Positions 57,061 to 64,000 of a stretch of 64,000 nt of DNA are shown here, one piece after another. The translations under genes were made by a program, and so were the position numbers. The first letter of the stretch is position 1, and every line of letters begins with the position of its first letter. Under the pieces are notes generated by a model, which worked only from the letters and a program-made list of their open reading frames with translations, searched no databases and was not told where the DNA came from. The DNA is from Tamarix chinensis (Eukaryota; Streptophyta; Magnoliopsida; Caryophyllales; Tamaricaceae), in NCBI GenBank assembly GCA_030549775.1, contig CM060174.1, positions 21,502,693 to 21,566,692 on the forward strand, written 5' to 3'.

Positions 57061-58424
57061 CAAAGAAATGTATCTTAATAATGAAGATTTTCATGAAGAA
57101 TATTAGTCATGAAAAGAAAATGGGAACCATGGTAATGATATAATACAAGGTGGATTCTAATTTAAACTTAATAGATTTTGTATACCGAGGACAAGTATAA
57201 GGGATTTACTTATAAAATAGGTACATGAAGGAGCTATCACAGGACATTTTGGTACTAAAAAAACATTAGAGATATTAAAAGAAAATTTCTATCAGCCACA
57301 TCTGATAAAAGGTGTATAAATTGTAGTAAATCAATGTGTTACTTGTACAAAGAGTAAAAGTTCCTTTCACAAAGGTTTATATATACCATTACCAATTTAT
57401 AGTCAATAGTGGGAAGGATTTAGTATGAAATTTATCTTAAGGTTGCTTATAAAACCGATAGGTAAAGATTCTATTATTCTCATGGTAGATAGATTTTCTA
57501 AAATAGCCCATTTTATTTCAGGCAATAAAACTAATGATGCTATACATGTTGCTCATTTGTATTTCAAAGAAATTGTGAGACTATATGGCATACCTAAAAG
57601 TATTGTTTTGGATACTAATGTCAAGTTTCTTACTTACTTTTGGAAAACATTGTGGCACATGTTAGGCATCAAGTTATTATTTTGTACTTCACATCATCCA
57701 CAAACTGATGGACAAACTGAAGTTACAAACTATACTCTTGGCACTTTGTTAAGAGTATTGGTAAGTAAAAGTACTATAGATTGAGAAATTAAGTTAGCTC
57801 ATATAGAGTTTGCTTATAATTAAAGTCCTTCAAGTACTACACGTTCAAGTCCATTTAAAATTTTGTATGGGGTGAATCTTTATATACCAATTGATATGGT
57901 ACCCTTGAAGAAAGGAGACCTTAAAAAATATGAGGATAAGGAATGAGTAGAGTTCTTTCAAAAGCTTCATCAACAACTCAAGGGGAACATAGAATAAGGT
58001 AACGCAAGATATCAAAAATAAGCTAACAAACATTTCTATCAATAGGTATTTTCTCGTGGTGATTTAGTATGGTTACATTTACATAAAGAAAGATTTCCAA
58101 ATCTAAGGAAATGTAAACTAGTGTCTAGAGCACATGTATAATTTAAAATCCTTAGTAAATTTGGAGAAACTGCTTACGAACTTGAGCTTCTTGAATTATA
58201 TAGTGGTATTTCAAGGACATTTAATATTGGTGATTTGTGTCTTTACTTTAGTTATGTTGATTTGAGGACAAATTATTCTCAATTTGGGGAGTATGATGCA
58301 ATAGCATTCATAAATGATCCTCAAGATGATAGTGATTTGGCATTGTTGATTATAGAACCAATCAAATAATATGTCTTTGATAATAGTAATATGACTAACC
58401 TTGGTGATGTTACTTTAAAGTTGA
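57061..58424 (+). pseudogene. G2 integrase and pol C-terminus
   Basis: Zinc-binding start at 57,220-57,360 (VHEGAITGHFGTKKTLEIL, then CVTCTKSK). The open core at 57,425-57,784 has all three catalytic acids: Asp in VDRFSK, Asp in VLDTNVKF and Glu in DGQTEVTN. The C-terminal region contains FSRGDLVWLHLHKERFPNLR, YELELLELYSGISRTFNIGD and LRTNYSQFGEYDA. Stops at about 57,400, 57,783 and later break it. The core is the best-preserved enzyme domain of the window. Confidence 0.9.
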
Positions 58425-58469
58425 AAGTTTCCTACATGACTCTCTTTATGTATGATTAAGCTATATTTA

Positions 58470-58880
58470 AGATTTAAAAAGTAAATCAAGTCCACTAAGC
58501 CTCACGCTAAGCAAAGTAATTCTTCTACTAAGTATTACTCAAATGTATATGCTGGAAAGTATGGTTTGAGTATCTCAAGTTCTATAATTGTTGATAGAAA
58601 TAAAGGTCCAACCTAAAAGGATAAAGTTAAAGCCAATTTCCATGAAGTATATATAAAATAATGTTTTAAATGCCAAGGATATGGACATTTTCCTAGAGAC
58701 TATCCTAAGGAAAGAGTGTCATCTATATAAGAGATTGAAGCTATGAATACTTCTGACGAAGACCTTAAGTATGAGTTAAGTTAAGTAATTTCAAGTGAAT
58801 CTAAGGATGAAGTAAATTCTTGTTATGTGATCCAAATATTTTTTCAAGTTCAAGCTAATGAGCAACCCAATCAATGAGAG
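58470..58880 (+). pseudogene. G3 gag end with altered zinc knuckle
   Basis: Knuckle at about 58,660-58,705 reads CFKCQGYGHFPRDY: the fourth ligand Cys is Tyr. N-terminal gag is missing. Confidence 0.75.
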
Positions 58881-58889
58881 AAAATACTC

Positions 58890-59290
58890 AAGACTAAAGG
58901 AAAAGTGGGAGATAACATTTGTTGCATTATCATTGATAGTGGTTTGTGTTAAAATGTAGCCAATGAGAGGATAGTTAAGGACTTGGTATTGAATACAGCA
59001 TCACATTTGAAGCTTTATTCTCTTCAATGGAAAAACAAAGAAAAAGGAGTCAAGGTAATGAAAGAAACCCTAATCTCATGTCCAATTGGTAATTATCATG
59101 ATGACATGCTATCTAATATTTTTCATATGGATGTATGTGGAATATTATAAGGTAGACCATCGAAATATTATAGAAGTGTTATTAATTACTGTATTACTAA
59201 TGAATATTTTATTGATGAAGATAATAAACAATACAAACTTAAGCCTTCCAAGTGTGAGGATACTAGAATAGTCGAGAATAAAATAAGTTT
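58890..59290 (+). pseudogene. G3 protease region
   Basis: GDNICCIIIDSGLC keeps the DSG active site, followed by LYSLQWKNKEKGVKVMKETL and GNYHDDMLSNIFHMDVCG. Stops interrupt. Confidence 0.75.
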
Positions 59291-59429
59291 GTTCTTACAT
59301 TAAAAGGATATGATAGAATATAATAAAGAAGAATGTAGTTTTTGTGCTTTGATTATCAAGGAATCCCTACACAGGGAGAAAAATGGTAACAATCATCAGT
59401 TACATTAGCTTCTTGTTGAATATAATGAC

Positions 59430-60060
59430 CTAATGATTTACCACCTATATTACCACTTTAAAGAGGAATAGAACATGATATAAATTTAATACTTGGTGTG
59501 TCCTCACCTAATTGGCTTGCATATAGATGTAATCTAGAGAAATTTTTAGAATTACAAAAATAAATACAAGAGCTTTTAGGAAAGGATATATAAGAGAGAG
59601 CTTGAGCCCATGCTTTCTACATGTAGTATTTGTTCCAAACAAAAATGGTACGCGATGCCTATGTATTTACTCTAGGGATATAAACAACATAACTATCAAA
59701 TATTAATTTTCTATACCTAGATTAGATTACTTCTTACATGAATTTTTTGTGGCTCAAATATTCTCTAAAGTTGATCTAAGGATTAGATATCATCAAATGA
59801 GAATAAGGGACTAGGATGAGTTGAAAATACCTTTAATACAGAATATGGTCTTCATAAAATGGTTGTGATGCCTTTCGGTTTATGTAATGAACCTATTTTA
59901 TTTACAAGACTTATGAATGAAATTCTTTATCATTTTCTTATAAAATTCATTGTGGTGTACTTAGATGATATACTAGTGTATAGTAAAAATGAGAACAATC
60001 ATTTTATTCATTTGAGGAGATAATTTGATAAATTAAGGGAAGCTAGACTCTGTGGAAAAA
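59430..60060 (+). pseudogene. G3 reverse transcriptase
   Basis: RT blocks spread over frames: LAYRCNLEK (59,515), IQELLGK (59,560), KVDLR-like block near 59,770, MPFGLCN region near 59,870 and the active-site VVYLDDILVYSKNE at 59,952-59,992. YLDD is intact. Several frameshifts make it inactive. Confidence 0.85.
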
Positions 60061-60690
60061 TGTGACTTTATACTTTTGAGTGTTATTTTCCATTGTTATT
60101 TTGTTAGTAGCAAAGGTATAATAATGGGTCCCACGAACCCAAAGACATTTATGAGGCGAGTTTACATGGAATAGAAATATTTCATAGGAGGTTCATCAAG
60201 GACTTCTCGACTATTACCATTTAAATTACGCATCTTATTAACAAAGGTGAATTCAATTGGGGGGAAGATGCATCTAAAGTCATCGAGACTTTGAAATCCA
60301 AACTATATAATGCACTAGTATAATATTTACCATACTTTGGTAAATTATTTGAAGTTATATATGATATTAGTGGGGTAGGAATATGAGGTGTGCTCTCATA
60401 AGAAAAGAATCCCATTGAATTATTTAGTGAAAAATTAAATGGTTTTAAATGGAATTAATCCATGTATAATAAATAATTTTATGACATCATAAGCTACCTA
60501 GAAATATGGAGCCATTATTTGAGAGTTACACCATTTGTTTTGTAGTTAGACCATAAAAATTTGTAATATTTGCATGGACAAAAGAAAATAAGTATTAGGC
60601 ATGTTAAGTGGGTTATTTTCTTATAATCTATCATGTTTTTTGAATTAAAAGTTTTGATAGTAAAGAAAATGTGGTATTAGATGCATTTTG
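60061..60690 (+). pseudogene. G3 RNase H region
   Basis: Decayed blocks: PIELFSEKLNGFKWN near 60,410-60,455, YLEIWSHYLRVTPFVL near 60,495-60,545 and a YLHGQKKISIRHVKW block to 60,615, which match the same region in G1. Confidence 0.75.
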
Positions 60691-61520
60691 AATAAGATCT
60701 TTGATACTTCTCTTGTTAGATTCTAAGTTATTAGGTTTTGAAATGTTGGAATAATTATATACAAAAAATGAAGATTTCTTTGAGATTTATGATGTAATTT
60801 AAAAAGAATAATAGTCATGGTAATTATGTCCTTCAAGACGAATTTCCTTTTAAGCTTAATAAATTGCGTTTACGTAGATCTATTGTGTGTGACTTACTTG
60901 TTAACAAAGTGCATGAAGGAGGTGTAACTGGTATTTAGGTGTGTATAAAACTATGGAATTATTACAAGAACATTTCTATTGGCCATAAAGGATAAAATTG
61001 CTGCAAGCTATTATTAGGAGATGAGTGACTTGTAAAAAGAGTAAGAGTTTCCTCCATAATGAATTATATAATCCTTTACCTATTCCTAGTCAACCATAAG
61101 AGGGTGTTAGTATGGAATTTATCCTAAGGTTACAAATAACATAAAGGGAAAATGCTTCTATAATGAACTGGTAGATAGATTTTCTAAAATGGCATATTTG
61201 ATTCTTTGTAATAAAATTGATGATGAAACTCATGTAGGAGATTTATATTTCAAAGAAGTAGTAAGGTTTTATAGTATTCCCAAAAGTATAGTGTTAGATC
61301 AAGATGTTTAGTTTTTGAGATACTTTTGGAAGACACTTTGAAATATTTTAGGTACTAAGTTTTGTTTAACACATTTCATCATCCTCAAATGGATAGCCAA
61401 ACATAAGTGACTAATATAAATTTGGCAACTTTACTACATGGGATATAAAACTAGCATATGCCATGTTTGCATATAATATGAGTCCTTCCATTTGAGGTTA
61501 TCTATGAGGTTAACCATTAC
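60691..61520 (+). pseudogene. G3 integrase (broken)
   Basis: VHEGGVTG (about 60,910), a short EHFYWP block (60,970), LVDRFSKMAYLILCNKIDDE (61,165-61,230), YFKEVVRFYSIPKSIVLDQD (61,250-61,310) and a decayed PQMDSQT block (61,385). The third catalytic Glu position is lost to a stop. Confidence 0.8.
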
Positions 61521-62130
61521 TTTCCTATTGACATGTTGTCATTAAATAAAGGATATATTAATAAATATTATGCAAAAAATAGAGTTGAATTCTTTAAGAA
61601 ACTTCATGAGAAAATTAAGAACAAAATTATGAAATCTAATGCTAAATATCAATCTCAAGCGAATACGAATTGAATTCAACAAGTGTTTTCTTGAGGAGAC
61701 TTAGTATGGTTACACTTAAAAAAGAAAAGATTTACAAATTTGAGAAAAACAATCTAATGCCAACAGCTAATTTTCTATTTAAAATATTAATAAAAGTTGG
61801 AGATAATGCTTATGAATTAGAATTACTTGAATTTTATAGAGGACTTCCTAGAACTTTAAATGTTGGTGATTTATCTCCATACTATAGTGATGCTAATTTG
61901 AGGAAAAATTCTCTTTCACAAGGGTATAATGATGCAATAGCATATAAATATTATTTTAATGAATTTTATAAAGTTGAAAAGTTATTATACTTGAGATGGA
62001 ATCCATCATTCACGAAACCTGTCCCAAAAACCCTAACCCTAATTCAACTAACTATTTTTGAAGTAATCCTTATAGGTATTTTATATGTTTCCAAGAAGAA
62101 AAATTCATCCGAAAAACCTAGTGGATAATA
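61521..62130 (+). pseudogene. G3 pol C-terminus
   Basis: An open frame at 61,670-62,128 holds ILIKVGDNAYELELLEFYRG, LPRTLNVGDLSPYYSDANLR and LSQGYNDA, the usual end of Ty3 pol in this family and parallel to 58,140-58,290 in G2. The apparent ATG is internal and not a real start. Confidence 0.8.
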
Positions 62131-62880
62131 CAAGGATAAGTCAAGGATGTAAACCAATAATATAGCATACAAATCTATAAGACAAAGCTTGGTTTCATGG
62201 TTCATATGATTTCATGTATATGGTTTTTTTAGCTTTGTTATTTTATATATACTTTGTAATTTTTGTCTTATAATTTTTTATGGTACTACATATGGTTTTT
62301 ATTTTTGTTTTGTGGGATTATAAGGGTTATTTATATTATTTACAACTTTTACTAATTCTTAAAAACTTAGATAATTTTGGATGATTAGTAGTTATTAATA
62401 ATCCAACGTTAATATAGTTGTTAGTGTCAACTAAACATTGTTGGGCATGGCTAGTTTAGTTAGACGTTAACGACTATATTAGTTAGGAAGATTTCTAGTT
62501 ATTTTTTCAACGTTTTAATACCAAACAACCATGTATATGTAAACCTACATTTCATCCATTATACACGTTAGCTAAGAATCAAGTACGAATCATAGAAGTT
62601 AGAAAACTATCTCTTCATCTCCTAGTGAGTGAGTGCTTGAGAGTTTATTATATTCTAAAAAGAAAACTAAATGATTACTTCTTAGAACCATTTTAGTCTT
62701 TTTGAAGATCAATATCAACATCAAAGGGACACAAATACCAATTCATTCAAATTAAGACATACCAAGAAAATTCTTTGAGAAAGACAAAAAGATTCTTCCT
62801 TGTGAGTGTTTGATTTCATTATCTACGTCCACATCAAGTTCCCAACCCAAAAATGATCAATATTTATGTTATCCAACTAG
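62131..62880 (+). repeat. Probable 3' LTR region after G3
   Basis: Noncoding, follows the pol end. It contains AGTTAGACGTTAACGACTA-type repeated phrases near 62,400-62,480 and a GAGTGAGTGCTTGAGAG stretch typical of an R/U5 end. I could not align it with the LTR at 44,649, so boundaries and membership are open. Confidence 0.4.
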
Positions 62881-63290
62881 TTATTTAGTTCCTAGTTCCT
62901 AGTTATTTCCTATGAATGACAAATTAAGATGATTAAAAAGGTGGTGCAAAACCTTCTAATCATCACCAACACCCTAGTTATGAAATATGCTTCTTGTCTC
63001 CATCTTTTTTCTAGCTAAAGTTGTCCAAACATTAGCCATTTTTGGCTGAATTGTGGTTGTCCATTACATTATGAATTTGGACCATTAGGAGATAAATGAA
63101 CCTTGAAGAGGTTGGTGGCTAAATTTTTCTCATACATTGTTGTGCATGGTGTACCACTTATTCCAATTATAGCTTCACTCTTCTTGGTAATTAATTTAGT
63201 GCAAGTTAGAAGTATATTGTTTCACCCTAACTTCAAAAAATTAATTAGTAGATATTCCTCATTAGTAAGGGATGCTCCCACATCATTCTT
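62881..63290. other. Noncoding junction between two element remnants
   Basis: Contains a TAGTTCCTAG duplication near 62,886-62,906. It probably includes the 3' LTR of the minus-strand element that begins at 63.3 kb. No boundary is visible. Confidence 0.4.
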
Positions 63291-64000
63291 CTCCTCTTAA
63301 AGAGGAACCTTGTCATCTTTGCATGGCTCATCATATAGGTAAGGAAGTAAATCTCCCACATTAAATGTGTTTGATATATTCCCCAATTTTTTGTGGTAGC
63401 ACAAGCCAATATGCATTATTTCCCACTTTCTCAATTACTTTTAAAGTTCCATCTCTTTGTGGAATAATTTTATTCTTTTCTCCTGGATAGGAATATTTCT
63501 TTTTGAAGTTGAAGCCATACTAGGTCCCAAGGTTCAAAAATATGCTCTTATCAATGCTTGTTTTCCCTTTCGTATTCATCTCATTAACACATTCAGTTAT
63601 GGGTATTATTTTTTCATCTAGTTTATTAAATTCTGTTGCTTTATCACTTGCATCAAATATGACATGTGCTTCAATGCGGGTGGTATAGGTGTAATGGGAG
63701 TGTTAGGATTTACCCTATACACTACATCAAAGAGGCAATTTCTTTTGTCATAAGTGGGGGGCTTGTTGTAGGTGAACTCAGCATGATTATGTTTGAGATC
63801 CCAATTCTACAGAGACTTGTAAACCAAGCTCCTCAAATGCATAGTGACTGTCTTATTAGTGACCTCTATTTTCCCATCTAATTGGGGGTGATATATAATA
63901 CTAAATAGAAGTTTAGTACTAAGTAACCTCCATAGGATTTGCCAAAAATAGCCAAGGAATTTGGTATTCTTATCAGTGACAATTATTTTAGGAATACCAT
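63291..64000 (-). pseudogene. Integrase core and C-terminus of another minus-strand Ty3 element
   Basis: Minus strand from the window edge: GIPKIIVTDKNTKFLGYFW (second catalytic Asp), HPQLDGKIEVTNKTV (catalytic Glu), HAEFTYNKPPTYD, then FNFKKKYSYPGEKNK, IPQRDGTLKVIEKVGNNAYW and the pol tail. Compared with G1-G3 it belongs to a separate copy in opposite orientation. One frameshift and stops occur. The rest of the element lies beyond the right edge. Confidence 0.85.

Larger units (their letters stand above)
58425..62130 (+). mobile_element. G3: second tandem copy of the same Ty3 family, no LTR between
   Basis: Directly after the G2 pol end a new gag begins (about 58,470), without an intervening LTR or primer site. 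The order is gag end, zinc knuckle, protease, RT, RNase H, integrase, pol C-terminus (ends about 62,130). It is more decayed than G2 but keeps RT, which G2 lacks. Confidence 0.85.

Overview
This window is nuclear DNA of a flowering plant, most likely a dicot with a repeat-rich genome; the species cannot be told from the sequence. Three things point to a plant: LTR retrotransposons primed by initiator-Met tRNA, a Tat-lineage Ty3 element with its extra RNase H, and a CACTA transposon ending in CACTACAA. One low-copy gene also matches a plant-wide family. Almost everything else is nested, decayed transposable elements. I saw no rRNA, tRNA or CRISPR locus.

Layout. 1-7.6 kb: minus-strand Tat element (gag, PR, RT, extra RNase H, IN, then a repeated 3' UTR), cut by the left edge. 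7.96-15.46 kb: a long LTR ('LTR-C') carrying a complete but dead LINE (8,927-13,796) with 17-bp target-site duplications. 15.46-26.1 kb: a gag-only LTR element ('LTR-B') whose 5' LTR is split by a 4.48-kb solo LTR ('LTR-A1', TSD TAAAT). 26.1-28.03 kb: a second LTR-C. 28.0-33.9 kb: the only gene island, with a two-exon gene for a 153-residue membrane protein (CDS 30,620-32,528).

33.95-34.66 kb: LTR remnant. 34,668-44,324: a complete minus-strand Ty3 element ('G1', TSD ATATA) missing most of its integrase, with another solo LTR ('LTR-A2', TSD GCATA) in pol. 44.3-62.1 kb: a plus-strand tandem of one Ty3 family (pol end - LTR - 'G2' - 'G3'). Its G2 gag is split by a 9.1-kb insertion (46,385-55,491, TSD GAATG) made of LTR-A3, other LTR-like DNA and a 4.8-kb CACTA transposon (TSD TAT). 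62.1-64 kb: LTR-like DNA and the integrase of a further minus-strand Ty3 element.

Exact target-site duplications give the order of insertion at several points. The most unusual structure not explained by ordinary element anatomy is an array in LTR-A1, A2 and A3. A motif of the form CCACTATTAT...CCGGTGGATCGG occurs in blocks of three, and the blocks are themselves repeated two or three times. Related motifs occur in LTR-C, and a differently spelled three-unit repeat occurs in LTR-B. LTR-A1 and A2 also share a TATA box and a 27-codon open frame. All element genes are broken. The 30.6-kb gene is the only locus that looks intact.
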